A program made the position numbers and the translations under genes. A DNA stretch of 64,000 nucleotides. Source: Paraburkholderia dilworthii (GTDB taxonomy: Bacteria; Pseudomonadota; Gammaproteobacteria; Burkholderiales; Burkholderiaceae). The notes under the pieces were generated by a model. It was not told the origin of the DNA. It worked only from the letters and a program-made list of their open reading frames with translations, and made no database searches. The DNA lies in NCBI RefSeq assembly GCF_000472525.1, contig NZ_AWZT01000019.1, forward strand, positions 56,799-120,798. The letters run 5' to 3'. Position 1 is the stretch's first letter. Each line of letters opens with the position of its first letter. Positions 17,043 to 25,861 of the stretch are shown piece after piece.

Positions 17043-18693
17043 CACAACCACCGTTGGCGAGCTAATCGCCGCCTTTCTCGAGCAATGCGGCGTGAAAACC
17101 GCATTCGGCGTGATCTCGATCCACAACATGCCGATCCTCGACGCGATCCATAACCGCGGCAAGATCCGCTATGTCGGTGCGCGCGGCGAAGCTGGCGCCG
17201 TGAACATGGCCGACGGTCTTGCGCGCGTCTCCGGTGGTCTCGGCGTGGCCTTCACCAGCACGGGCACCGCGGCGGGCAACGCAGCAGGTGCGATGGTCGA
17301 AGCGCTGACCGCAGGCACCGCGCTACTGCACGTGACCGGTCAGATCGAAACCGAATACCTCGACAAGGATCTCGCGTACATTCACGAAGCGCCGGACCAG
17401 TTGTCGATGCTCCAGTCGATTTCGAAGGCCGCGTATCGCGTGCGTTCCGTCGAAACCGCACTGCCGACGATCCGCGAAGCCGTGCGCGTCGCACAAACCG
17501 CACCGAGCGGTCCGGTGAGCGTCGAGATTCCGATCGACATTCAAGCTGCCGAAATCGAATGGCCCGCCGATCTCGCCGCGCCGCATATCACAACGCTCAC
17601 GCATTGCAGCCAGCGCGTCGCACAATTGGCGGAGCAACTCGCGAAGGCAAAGCGCCCGCTGTTGTGGCTCGGCGGCGGCGCGCGTCATGCGACGCAAGCA
17701 GTGGAGCGCCTGGTCGCGCTCGGCTTCGGCGTCGTGACGAGCGTGCAGGGCCGCGGCGTATTGCCGGAAGATCATCCCGCGACCTTGGGCGCGTTCAATG
17801 TGCACCCGGCCGTGGAAAGTTTCTACAAGACCTGCGACGCATTGGTCGTTGTCGGATCGCGTCTGCGTGGCAATGAGACGCTGAAGTACAAGCTCGCGTT
17901 GCCGCAGCCGCTCTATCGCATCGACGCAGACGCGCTCGCCGACAACCGCGGCTATCGCAACGAGATGTTCGTGCACGGCGATGCATCGGCGGTGCTCGAA
18001 GCACTCGCGACGCTGCTAGAAGGTCGCGTGAAGGTCGATCCTTCGTTCGCGCAAGATCTGGCCGCCGCACGCGAAAGCGCCGTCGCCGATGTGGGCAAGG
18101 GCCTCGGTCCCTACAAGCGTCTCGTCGACGCCCTGCAAGCGGCAGTGGGCCGCGACTACAACTGGGTGCGCGACGTCACGATCTCGAACAGCACGTGGGG
18201 CAATCGCATGCTGAAAATCTTCTCGCCGCGCGCGGGCGTGCATGCACTCGGCGGCGGCATCGGGCAGGGCATGCAGATGGGGATTGGCGCGGCGCTCGCG
18301 GGCAGCGCGGCGAAAACCGTGTGCCTCGTCGGCGACGGCGGTTTGATGGTCAACGTCGGCGAACTCGCAACGGCTGTGCAGGAAAACGCCAACGTGATGA
18401 TCTTGCTGATGAACGACCAATGCTATGGCGTGATCCGCAACATTCAGGACGCGCAATACGGCGGCCGCCGCTGCTATGTCGATCTGCATCAGCCGGATTT
18501 TGCGCAGTTCTGCGAAAGCCTGAAGCTCACGCACTACCGCATCAAATCGCTCGATCAAGCCGACGCGATCATTCGCGAAGGCATGGCGAAGGCGGGCCCG
18601 GTGCTGGTCGAAGTGGACATGCTGTCGGTCGGCTCGTTCGCCACTGCGTTCGCCGGGCCGCCGGTCAAGGAAGAGGAGCCGGAACATGCTTGA
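17035..18693 (+). CDS. Thiamine-diphosphate-dependent enzyme (acetolactate synthase / decarboxylase family)
   Basis: A 552-residue ThDP enzyme with all three domains. The N-terminal Pyr domain has the catalytic glutamate in GARGEAGAVNMADGLAR (Glu52), the middle domain contains KRPLLWLGGGARH and VVTSVQGRGVLP, and the C-terminal PP domain has VGDGGLMVNVGE and MNDQCYGVI, the GDG-x-N magnesium site (from about 432). Family members decarboxylate 2-oxo acids or transfer the aldehyde unit. In this operon it may process a 2-oxo acid released after ring cleavage. The start is the ATG in ATGTCTAA overlapping the SDR stop, with TGGAGGCG upstream. Whether it is a decarboxylase, carboligase or lyase is unknown. 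Confidence 0.88.
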   Translation: MSNTTTVGELIAAFLEQCGVKTAFGVISIHNMPILDAIHNRGKIRYVGARGEAGAVNMADGLARVSGGLGVAFTSTGTAAGNAAGAMVEALTAGTALLHVTGQIETEYLDKDLAYIHEAPDQLSMLQSISKAAYRVRSVETALPTIREAVRVAQTAPSGPVSVEIPIDIQAAEIEWPADLAAPHITTLTHCSQRVAQLAEQLAKAKRPLLWLGGGARHATQAVERLVALGFGVVTSVQGRGVLPEDHPATLGAFNVHPAVESFYKTCDALVVVGSRLRGNETLKYKLALPQPLYRIDADALADNRGYRNEMFVHGDASAVLEALATLLEGRVKVDPSFAQDLAAARESAVADVGKGLGPYKRLVDALQAAVGRDYNWVRDVTISNSTWGNRMLKIFSPRAGVHALGGGIGQGMQMGIGAALAGSAAKTVCLVGDGGLMVNVGELATAVQENANVMILLMNDQCYGVIRNIQDAQYGGRRCYVDLHQPDFAQFCESLKLTHYRIKSLDQADAIIREGMAKAGPVLVEVDMLSVGSFATAFAGPPVKEEEPEHA

Positions 18694-19516
18694 CGCGGGC
18701 TACGCGGGGCATCACGCGCCCGTCGATGTCGCGATGATCGGCTTCGGCGCGATCGGCCAGGCGGTGTACCGCTCGGTCGCCGCCGATCCGGCGGTGCGCG
18801 TGTCGCACGTGATCGTGCCGGAGCGTCATATGGCTTCGGTGCGTGAAGTGGTCGGCTCGACGGTGGACGTGGTGGCTTCGGTGTCCGCATTGAGCAGCCG
18901 GCCGCATTTCGCTTTGGAATGCGCGGGACACAGCGCGCTTGTCGACCACGTGGTGCCGCTATTGAAGGCCGGCACGGATTGCGCGGTGGCGTCCATCGGT
19001 GCGTTGTCCGATGTGATGTTGCTCGACGCGTTGTCCGCCGCAGCCGATGAAGGCGACGCGACGTTGACGTTGCTCTCGGGCGCGATCGGCGGCGTGGATG
19101 CATTGGCCGCAGCGAAACTCGGCGGTCTCGACGAAGTGCTGTACACGGGCCGCAAGCCGCCAACGGGTTGGCTCGGCACGCCCGCGGAGCAGATCTGCGA
19201 TCTGAATGCGCTGAAAGAAGAGAAGGTGATCTTCGAGGGCAGCGCGCGCGAAGCGGCGCGGCTTTATCCGAAGAACGCCAACGTTGCCGCGACCATTGCT
19301 TTAGCTGGGCTCGGACTCGACCACACGACCGTTCGACTGATCGCCGATCCCAATGTCACGCGCAATGTGCATCGCATTCTCGCGCGTGGCGCGTTCGGCG
19401 AGATGTCGCTCGAAATGTGCGGCAAGCCGCTGCCCGACAACCCCAAGACGTCCGCATTGACCGCGTACAGCGCGATTCGTGCGCTACGCAATCGCGCGGC
19501 CCGCTGCGTGATTTAG
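18686..19516 (+). CDS. L-aspartate dehydrogenase family protein
   Basis: A 276-residue protein with an N-terminal Rossmann fold (MIGFGAIGQAVYRS) and the C-terminal AspDH domain: YPKNANVAATIALAGLGLD, then IADPNVTRNVHRI with the conserved histidine, and GAFGEMSLEM. The family interconverts aspartate and iminosuccinate/oxaloacetate plus ammonia with NAD(P); in other bacteria homologues feed NAD synthesis. Here it lies in an aromatic operon, not beside nadA/nadC, so a different physiological role or substrate is likely. The ATG is in ATGCTTGA, overlapping the ThDP gene by eight bases, with AGGAGCCGGAAC upstream. Confidence 0.88.
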   Translation: MLDAGYAGHHAPVDVAMIGFGAIGQAVYRSVAADPAVRVSHVIVPERHMASVREVVGSTVDVVASVSALSSRPHFALECAGHSALVDHVVPLLKAGTDCAVASIGALSDVMLLDALSAAADEGDATLTLLSGAIGGVDALAAAKLGGLDEVLYTGRKPPTGWLGTPAEQICDLNALKEEKVIFEGSAREAARLYPKNANVAATIALAGLGLDHTTVRLIADPNVTRNVHRILARGAFGEMSLEMCGKPLPDNPKTSALTAYSAIRALRNRAARCVI

Positions 19517-19557
19517 TGATTTGGGGCGATTCACGCCAATAGCTGAAGCAAACCGGA

Positions 19558-21057
19558 ATGACCGACATGACTCACTTCGATACCAGCCTCGTTCCCACCG
19601 GCGATATTTTTATCGGCGGCGAATGGCGGCAAGGGCGTGGCAACCCGTACAAAAGCCTGTATCCGGCGGATCAGTCGGTCAACATGGAAATCTCGACGGC
19701 TAGTGCCGACGATGCCCGCGAAGCCGTGGAAGCCGCCGACATCGCGTGGCGGCGCGCAGATTGGTCAGGTTTAAAGCCGCATCAACGCGCGTTGATTTTG
19801 TATCGCATCGCCGATCTGATCATGGCGCGTCACGAAGCGCTCGCGCAATTGCAGCGTCGCGACAATGGCAAGCCGATTGGCGAAACGCGCGTGCTGGTGG
19901 CGAGCGCCGCGAACACGTTCCGCTATTTTGCGGCCTGTCTTGAAACGCTCGACGAAGAGGTCACGCCCTCGCGTGGCGACTATCTGACGATGAGCGTGTA
20001 TGAGCCGATCGGCGTGATCGCTGCGATCACACCGTGGAATTCGCCGATTGCGTCTGATGCGCAGAAGCTCGCGCCGGCACTCGCGGGCGGTAACGCGGTG
20101 GTGTTGAAGCCTGCTGAAGTGACGCCCCTGGTGTCGCTGGCGTTGGCTCGCATCTGCGAGGAAGCCGGCGTGCCGAAGGGCGTGATCAGCGTGTTGCCGG
20201 GCAAGGGCTCGGTGATTGGCGACGTGCTCGTGCGCCATCCGCTCGTGAAGAAAGTGTCGTTCACTGGCGGCACCGAAGTGGGCCGCGGAATTGCGCGTAT
20301 CGCCGCGGACAAGCTGATGCCTGTGTCGCTCGAACTCGGCGGCAAATCGCCGACTATCGTTTTCGACGACGCCGATCTCGATCATGCGGTCAACGGCGTG
20401 CTGTACGGCATCTTCAGTTCGTCGGGCGAGGCATGCATTGCGGGCTCGCGGCTTTTCGTGCAGCGCTCAGTCTACGACGCGTTCATGAAGCGTCTCGTCG
20501 AAGGCGCACGCAAGCTGCGCGTCGGCGATCCTTCGCGTGTGGAAACGCAGATGGGTCCGCTGATTACGCAAGCGCATCGCGAAACGGTCGAGCGTTATGT
20601 CGCGCTCGGCCTCGAAGAAGGCGGACGTCTGCTGTGTGGCGGCGAACGCCCGGTTGGCGACGGCCGTGAACAAGGCACCTATTTTCAGCCGACGATTCTC
20701 GACGGGCTCAGCAACAACGCTCGCATCTGCCAGGAAGAAATCTTCGGGCCGGTCCTGGTGGCGATGCCGTTCGACGACGAGGCATCGCTGCTGAAAGAAG
20801 CGAACAACAGCGTGTTCGGACTCGCCGCCGGCATCTGGACCCGCGACTACAAGCGCGCTTACCGGATCGCCCGCGCGCTCGAAGCCGGCACCATCTGGAT
20901 CAACACCTACAAGCTGTTCTCGATCTCGACGCCGTTCAGCGGCTGGAAAGAGAGCGGCATGGGACGCGAGAAAGGCCGGCTCGGCATCCGCGAATACATG
21001 CAACAGAAGAGCCTCTACTGGGGCTTGAACGACGCGCCGCTGGCGTGGGCGAGTTAA
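19558..21057 (+). CDS. NAD(P)-dependent aldehyde dehydrogenase
   Basis: A 499-residue aldehyde dehydrogenase with full-length family features: PWNSPIASDAQKLAPALAGG, the cofactor loop SFTGGTEVGRGIA, the general-base glutamate in LELGGKSP (near 258), the catalytic cysteine in SGEACIAGSR (near 291) and the EEIFGPVLV motif. It would oxidise an aldehyde intermediate of the pathway to an acid. A second in-frame ATG nine bases on (MTHFDTSLV) is an equally possible start. It is separated from the aspartate dehydrogenase gene by 41 bases, the largest internal gap so far in the operon. Confidence 0.92.
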   Translation: MTDMTHFDTSLVPTGDIFIGGEWRQGRGNPYKSLYPADQSVNMEISTASADDAREAVEAADIAWRRADWSGLKPHQRALILYRIADLIMARHEALAQLQRRDNGKPIGETRVLVASAANTFRYFAACLETLDEEVTPSRGDYLTMSVYEPIGVIAAITPWNSPIASDAQKLAPALAGGNAVVLKPAEVTPLVSLALARICEEAGVPKGVISVLPGKGSVIGDVLVRHPLVKKVSFTGGTEVGRGIARIAADKLMPVSLELGGKSPTIVFDDADLDHAVNGVLYGIFSSSGEACIAGSRLFVQRSVYDAFMKRLVEGARKLRVGDPSRVETQMGPLITQAHRETVERYVALGLEEGGRLLCGGERPVGDGREQGTYFQPTILDGLSNNARICQEEIFGPVLVAMPFDDEASLLKEANNSVFGLAAGIWTRDYKRAYRIARALEAGTIWINTYKLFSISTPFSGWKESGMGREKGRLGIREYMQQKSLYWGLNDAPLAWAS

Positions 21058-21090
21058 TACGCAAAACATACGCAAGATATACGCAAGAGG
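21058..21090 (+). repeat. Three tandem 11-bp repeats (TACGCAARAnn)
   Basis: TACGCAAAACA, TACGCAAGATA and TACGCAAGAGG follow each other directly between the aldehyde dehydrogenase stop and the extradiol gene. The last unit supplies part of the ribosome-binding site. The 11-bp period is one helical turn; the copies may be a binding site, or a replication-slippage product. Confidence 0.75.
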
Positions 21091-21096
21091 CAGGTT

Positions 21097-22062
21097 ATGA
21101 CGATTCTCGGCATTGAACAGATTATCTACGGCGTGACGGATCTCGCTACCTGTCGCCGCTTCTTCGCGGACTGGGGCTTGAAGGAAGTCGCGCACGACCA
21201 AACACACGCGCGCTTCGAGACGCTGAACGGCTGCACGATTCTCGCCGTGGATGCAAGCGACCCGTCGCTGCCGCCCGCGTTCGAAGAAGGCCCAACGCTG
21301 CGTGAAGTGACGTGGGGCGTCGCGACGAAAGCGGAGCTCGACGAATTGCGCGGACGCTTCGCCGGTCAACCGGGCCATTTTGAAACCGATGAGGCCGTCG
21401 GCTGCATCGACCCGAACGGCATGGCGATTCGCGTGGAAGTGACCCGCAAGCGCGCGATCGAGATCCACGGCTCGCCGTCGAACGTGTGGGGCCAAACGTT
21501 GCGGGTCGATCAGCCTTCGCCGATCTATGAACGTGCGGAGCCGGTTGAAGTAGGCCACGTCGTGTTCTTCACGAATAAGCTCGCCGAACAGGAAAAGTTC
21601 TATCAGGAACTGCTCGGCTTCGAAATGTCGGACCGTTATCCGGGCCGCGGCGCGTTCATGCGCTGTGCGCCGCACGGCGGTCATCACGACATTTTTCTGC
21701 TGGCGTTGCCTAACGGTAAGCGTGGTTTGAATCACGTCGCATTCACCGTGCGCGACATCCACGAAGTGTTCGGCGGCGGCATGCATATCAGCCGCTGTGG
21801 CTGGGATACGCAGCTTGGGCCGGGGCGTCATCCGGTCTCGTCGGCGTACTTCTGGTACTTCCAGAACCCTGCGGGCGGACTAATCGAGTACTACGCCGAC
21901 GAAGATCAACTCACGCCCGAATGGCAGCCGCGCGATTTCGAACCGGGCCCGACCGTGTTCGCCGAATGGGCGATCGACGGCGGTATCGACGGCAATACGC
22001 GTCGTCAGAAAAACGCGAAGGCGCCGGAAGGCAAGTTCATGACGGAGCGCAAAAATGACTGA
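21097..22062 (+). CDS. VOC-family extradiol-type ring-cleavage dioxygenase
   Basis: A 321-residue two-domain vicinal-oxygen-chelate protein. The N-terminal module starts GIEQIIYGVTDLATC; the C-terminal module carries the probable iron ligands His in VGHVVFF (about 154), His in LNHVAFTV (about 213) and Glu in GGLIEYYAD (about 264). A histidine pair in HGGHHDIF is near the oxygen pocket. The arrangement matches type I extradiol dioxygenases that open catechols next to one hydroxyl. It would act on the product of the oxygenase and first SDR. AGAGGCAGGTT precedes the ATG. Other VOC functions remain possible. Confidence 0.83.
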   Translation: MTILGIEQIIYGVTDLATCRRFFADWGLKEVAHDQTHARFETLNGCTILAVDASDPSLPPAFEEGPTLREVTWGVATKAELDELRGRFAGQPGHFETDEAVGCIDPNGMAIRVEVTRKRAIEIHGSPSNVWGQTLRVDQPSPIYERAEPVEVGHVVFFTNKLAEQEKFYQELLGFEMSDRYPGRGAFMRCAPHGGHHDIFLLALPNGKRGLNHVAFTVRDIHEVFGGGMHISRCGWDTQLGPGRHPVSSAYFWYFQNPAGGLIEYYADEDQLTPEWQPRDFEPGPTVFAEWAIDGGIDGNTRRQKNAKAPEGKFMTERKND

Positions 22063-23320
22063 CGCTGCTACCGCCAAGGCGCAAGCCGCGCATGCCGAGC
22101 TCGAAGCGCCGCGCACGATTGTCGTGATCGGCGGCGGCCAGGCGGCCGGCTGGGTCGTGAAGACGTTGCGCAAGGAAGGCTTCGACGGACGCCTCGTGAT
22201 GATCGCCGACGAAGTGCATTTGCCGTACGAGCGCCCGCCGCTTTCAAAGGCCGTGCTTGCGGGCGAGGCGAATATCGACACAGTGCGTCTCGTCAAGCCC
22301 GACGATTTCGACGCGCTGAACATCGAAGCGTGGCAGCCGGACTGCGCAACATCGATCGATCGCGAGCAGCGCATTGTGCGCACGCAATCAGGCCGCGAAG
22401 TGCAATACGACCGCCTTGTGATCGCGACGGGCGGCGCGGCGCGACGCCTGCCGGAATCGCTGGTGAATACATCGCACATCGCCTATCTGCGCACACTCGA
22501 CGAAGCCGTTGCGCTTGGTGAACGGTTGCGTGCAAGCAAGCGCGTGCTGGTGGTAGGCGGCGGCTGGATCGGTCTGGAAGTCGCCGCGACGGCGCGCAAG
22601 CTCGGTGTCGATGCAACCGTGGTGGAAGGCGCGCCGCGTCTATGCGCGCGCTCGTTGCCGCCGCTGGTGTCGGACTTTCTTCTGCAACTGCATCGCGCGA
22701 ATGGGGTGGATGTGCGCTTGAGCGCTGCGCTCACGAAGCTCGAAGATCATCCGAACGACGTGAACCGCATCCGCGCGACTTTCGCCGACGGCTCGACGCT
22801 CGACGCCGATTTTGCAGTTGCCGGCATCGGCCTGACGCCGCACACGGCCTTGGCCGAAGCAGCGGGCGTGAAAGTGCAGGACGGCATCGTGGTCGATCAT
22901 TTCGGCGCGACCGACGACCCGCGCATTTTCGCGTGCGGCGACGTGGCCAATCATCCGAGCGCGTGGCTCAAGCGACGGGTGCGGCTCGAATCGTGGGCCA
23001 ATGCGCAGAACCAGGCGATTGCCGCGGCCAAAGCGCTGCTGGGCACTTTCGAACCGTACGCGGATATTCCGTGGTTCTGGTCCGATCAGTACGACGTGAA
23101 TCTGCAGATTCTCGGCGACATTCCCGCCGATGCACAGCTTGCTGTACGCGGCGATTTGCCGGGTAAGCGCGCGACGCTTTTCCACCTGGAAGACGGCACG
23201 ATTCGCGGCGTGATCGCCATCAACACTCCACGCGAGCTGAAGCTTTCGCGCAAGTGGATGAACCAAGGCCGGACCATCGACCTTGCCACACTGACCGACG
23301 CCTCAACGGCGCTTGCCTAA
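22055..23320 (+). CDS. FAD-dependent ferredoxin reductase of the Rieske oxygenase
   Basis: A 421-residue flavoprotein of the BphG/CamA (GR2) type. It has an N-terminal FAD motif VVIGGGQAAGWVV, an NADH motif VVGGGWIGLEVA near residue 167, the second FAD motif FACGDVANHP, and a C-terminal reductase domain (PWFWSDQYDVNLQ). It transfers electrons from NADH to the Rieske ferredoxin encoded at the start of the operon. ATGACTGA overlaps the dioxygenase stop by eight bases and CGGAG provides the ribosome site. The full three-component electron chain is therefore encoded within one transcription unit. Confidence 0.92.
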   Translation: MTDAATAKAQAAHAELEAPRTIVVIGGGQAAGWVVKTLRKEGFDGRLVMIADEVHLPYERPPLSKAVLAGEANIDTVRLVKPDDFDALNIEAWQPDCATSIDREQRIVRTQSGREVQYDRLVIATGGAARRLPESLVNTSHIAYLRTLDEAVALGERLRASKRVLVVGGGWIGLEVAATARKLGVDATVVEGAPRLCARSLPPLVSDFLLQLHRANGVDVRLSAALTKLEDHPNDVNRIRATFADGSTLDADFAVAGIGLTPHTALAEAAGVKVQDGIVVDHFGATDDPRIFACGDVANHPSAWLKRRVRLESWANAQNQAIAAAKALLGTFEPYADIPWFWSDQYDVNLQILGDIPADAQLAVRGDLPGKRATLFHLEDGTIRGVIAINTPRELKLSRKWMNQGRTIDLATLTDASTALA

Positions 23321-23345
23321 CCACATCTACGGACGGCACAACGGC

Positions 23346-24749
23346 ATGAGAACCATCGACAACACAATTGCGGAGCGCAGCGGCGCGGGCGTCTCCGGGC
23401 CGGTGACCAGAGGCTCGATCATCGCGCGACTCGAGCGGCTGCCCAAAAATGCAATGCAGGTGCGCGCGCGTATTCTGATCGGTCTCGCAACGTTCTTCGA
23501 CGGCTTCGACGTGATCGCGATCGCGGCCACGTTGCCGGTGCTGATCGCGAAGTGGCATCTGACGCCGTGGGAAATCGGCTTTTTGATCGGCTCGGGCTCG
23601 GTCGGCCAACTGATCGGTGCGTTCGTGTTTCCGTGGTACGCCGAACGTCAAGGGCGCGTGCGCGCGATTGCGCTGAGCTCGGGGATTATCGGCATTACGA
23701 GTATCGCGTGCGGTTTTGCACCGACCTTTGCGGCGTTTGTCGTTCTGCGCGTGATTCAGGGTCTCGGACTCGGCGGCGAGTTGCCGGTTGCGGCGACTTA
23801 CATCAACGAAATTAGCCGTGCGCATGGACGCGGGCGTTTCGTGCTGTTGTATGAGATCGTTTTTCCGGTCGGGCTGCTTGCTTCGAATGCGTTGGGCGCC
23901 TGGATCGTGCCGCGTTTTGGCTGGCAGGCGATGTATTTTATCGGCGGCATGCCGTTGATTCTGTTCTTCGTGCTGCGCAAGCTCGTGCCGGAATCGCCGC
24001 GTTGGCTCGCCGAACGCGAACGCATGGCCGATGCCGATGCCGCTGTGCATGCGTTCGAACGTGCCGCGAAAGGTCCGCTGCCGCCGGTCACGCATTCGGC
24101 CGAATTCGAGGCAATGGCAAATCGCCATCCGAAGCGCCGCATGGGCGATCTGTTCGGTCCGGCGTACCTGAAGCGCACGTTGGCCGTCGCGATGCTGTGG
24201 ATCACGTGCGGCTTCATTCAGTATGGTCTCTCGACGTGGCTGCCGACAATCTATCGCACGATTTATCATGCGCCGCTGCAACTTGCTTTGAATCTCGCGG
24301 TGGCCGCTTCTGTGCTGGGCGTGGTGGGATCGTTGACGTGCGCGTTGCTCGTCGACAAGGTGGGGCGCAAGCCGATCATTAACCTGTCGTTCGTTGCCTG
24401 CGCCGTTTCACTGCTGCTGGCAGGTGTGTTCCACGATTCGTCGGTGTATGTGGTGGCGACGTTCTGCGCGTTGTCGCTCGGCTTTCTCGCCTGCGGCTTT
24501 ATCACGGCTTATGTGTATACGCCGGAGTTGTACCCGACCAGCATCCGCGCGATGGGCTGCGGTGTCGGCGGCGCGTGGCTCAAGGTGGCGGCGATTTTCG
24601 CACCAGCTATTGTGTCGAAGACGATGATCGGAGGGAATTTGCAGGTGGCGTTTTATATCCTTGCGACTGTGCCGTTTCTGGCGGCGGTGGCGGTGCATTT
24701 TCTCGGTATTGAAACCAAGGGTAAGGTGCTCGAGCAGTTGGAAGCTTGA
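23346..24749 (+). CDS. MFS transporter, aromatic acid:H+ symporter type
   Basis: A 467-residue permease with 12 predicted membrane segments. After a cytoplasmic head it has LIGLATFFDGFDVIAIAA, the DGFD motif typical of the aromatic acid:H+ symporter (AAHS) family, and the loop motif DKVGRKP between helices 8 and 9. It probably imports the pathway substrate, which would therefore be an anionic aromatic or similar acid. The ATG at 23346 is preferred; a TTG 33 bases upstream overlaps the reductase stop. It closes the operon and is followed by a strong terminator. Confidence 0.87.
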   Translation: MRTIDNTIAERSGAGVSGPVTRGSIIARLERLPKNAMQVRARILIGLATFFDGFDVIAIAATLPVLIAKWHLTPWEIGFLIGSGSVGQLIGAFVFPWYAERQGRVRAIALSSGIIGITSIACGFAPTFAAFVVLRVIQGLGLGGELPVAATYINEISRAHGRGRFVLLYEIVFPVGLLASNALGAWIVPRFGWQAMYFIGGMPLILFFVLRKLVPESPRWLAERERMADADAAVHAFERAAKGPLPPVTHSAEFEAMANRHPKRRMGDLFGPAYLKRTLAVAMLWITCGFIQYGLSTWLPTIYRTIYHAPLQLALNLAVAASVLGVVGSLTCALLVDKVGRKPIINLSFVACAVSLLLAGVFHDSSVYVVATFCALSLGFLACGFITAYVYTPELYPTSIRAMGCGVGGAWLKVAAIFAPAIVSKTMIGGNLQVAFYILATVPFLAAVAVHFLGIETKGKVLEQLEA

Positions 24750-24796
24750 AGATGAGTTTCGGTGGGCGGTGATGTAGGACCGCAATGGCCGGGACG

Positions 24797-24827
24797 AAAG
24801 GCGCACCGGGTGGTGCGCCTTTTGTTT
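24797..24827 (+). terminator. Rho-independent terminator of the catabolic operon
   Basis: The stem AAAGGCGCACC / GGTGCGCCTTT (11 bp, four-base loop GGGT) is followed by TTTTGTTT. It lies about 50 bases after the MFS stop and ends the 13-kb operon. Confidence 0.85.
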
Positions 24828-25001
24828 GGGGCGGCGTAGAAAAGCGAATCGATATCGCGACTCAAAATGCGTCGGAAAGGCCCCACAGGCGGCAGGCGAA
24901 GTACTACTTAAATAGAGGCCGGTCTGATAGATATCCGTCTTACGCTTAGGTATCGTTTAGCCCTTTGGTAACGCTACTTAATACAAGTAATAAGGATATC
25001 G

Positions 25002-25352
25002 ATGATAAGTCTTCCAGGGGACGGACCCGCTCGTTTTTATGTCGCTGCCCGGCATGGTCGGGGGCGGGTGCGGCGAATTGTGAGCGCGGGTGCAGTGGTA
25101 TGTATGGCGATTCTGCCGATGACGGCGCATGCCGACGACATTACGTACGGCTATGACGCGATAGGCCGTCTCACGTCGGTTTCGGTCGCGGGCGCAACTG
25201 CCTATTACGACTACGACGCAGTGGGCAACATATCGGCGATCCGCAGACAGATGGCGGTGTCCTCAACGTCTTCCGGTGCACTGAATTCTTCTGCGTTGGC
25301 AAATACAGAAGTGACTTCTTCATCCGTTGCTTTGGCGCAAACCTCGCGCTAG
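25002..25352 (+). CDS. Small exported protein with one Rhs/YD repeat
   Basis: A 116-residue protein. A signal peptide is likely (SAGAVVCMAILPMTAHADD, cleavage after AHA). It is followed by a single YD-repeat unit: ITYGYDAIGRLTSVSVAG and TAYYDYDAVGNISAIRR. The C-terminal third is Ser/Thr/Ala-rich. Full Rhs proteins have tens of such repeats and a toxin tip, so this is either a stand-alone mini-Rhs protein or a leftover. AAGGATATCG supports the start. It begins a three-gene set with 25385 and 25862 that looks like a reduced Rhs locus. Confidence 0.72.
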   Translation: MISLPGDGPARFYVAARHGRGRVRRIVSAGAVVCMAILPMTAHADDITYGYDAIGRLTSVSVAGATAYYDYDAVGNISAIRRQMAVSSTSSGALNSSALANTEVTSSSVALAQTSR

Positions 25353-25384
25353 TCAGGCAATTCGCCTTCTTCCTCAGGAAATCC

Positions 25385-25849
25385 ATGCAAGTCACCGATG
25401 CCATTGCAGGGCGTCGGGCGCTAATGCGTGCTTTCGTCCTGTTCTTCTTTGTTCTTTTGTCGGGCTTGGTGTCACCGCATGCCCATGCCGCAATAGATTG
25501 CGACCCAAAGTACGCCAATTCCGGCGCTTATCCCGCTGATCCGCAATGCCCGTTGAACGCCGCGTCCGCCGATTTTGGCGGTATGGGTGGTTACGCGTGC
25601 GGAGATACTTCAGTAATTGCCGCTTACTGTAGCGGCCCGACTACCGGTACAACGTCCGAGCCGTCCTCGCCGGACGGAACTGCGGCGGCCGACGGCGACG
25701 GTACTGACGACGCTGACGATCAATCCGGCGGAGCCGACGGTTCAGGCGGATCCGCAGACCGGACAACTCCCCAAGGATACTGCGTTGGAATACTACAAGA
25801 TCTATCTTTTGGAAACCGGGCAATGCGGGTGACAGCTCAGGATTTGTAA
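25385..25849 (+). CDS. Exported low-complexity protein, possible truncated Rhs N-terminus
   Basis: A 154-residue frame. A hydrophobic signal region (RAFVLFFFVLLSGLVSPHAHA) is followed by a cysteine-containing segment (DCDPKYANSG, DPQCPLNAAS, YACGDTSVIAAYC) and an acidic Gly/Ser/Asp-rich linker. The last 30 residues read as out-of-frame sequence; the neighbouring frame continues as PQTGQLPKDTALEYYKIYLL before a stop at 25834, which looks more protein-like. This suggests a frameshift or deletion joint near 25740-25770. The layout (signal peptide, cysteines, flexible linker) fits the front end of a large Rhs protein that has lost its body. Confidence 0.5.
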   Translation: MQVTDAIAGRRALMRAFVLFFFVLLSGLVSPHAHAAIDCDPKYANSGAYPADPQCPLNAASADFGGMGGYACGDTSVIAAYCSGPTTGTTSEPSSPDGTAAADGDGTDDADDQSGGADGSGGSADRTTPQGYCVGILQDLSFGNRAMRVTAQDL

Positions 25850-25861
25850 GGTGATGAAGTT

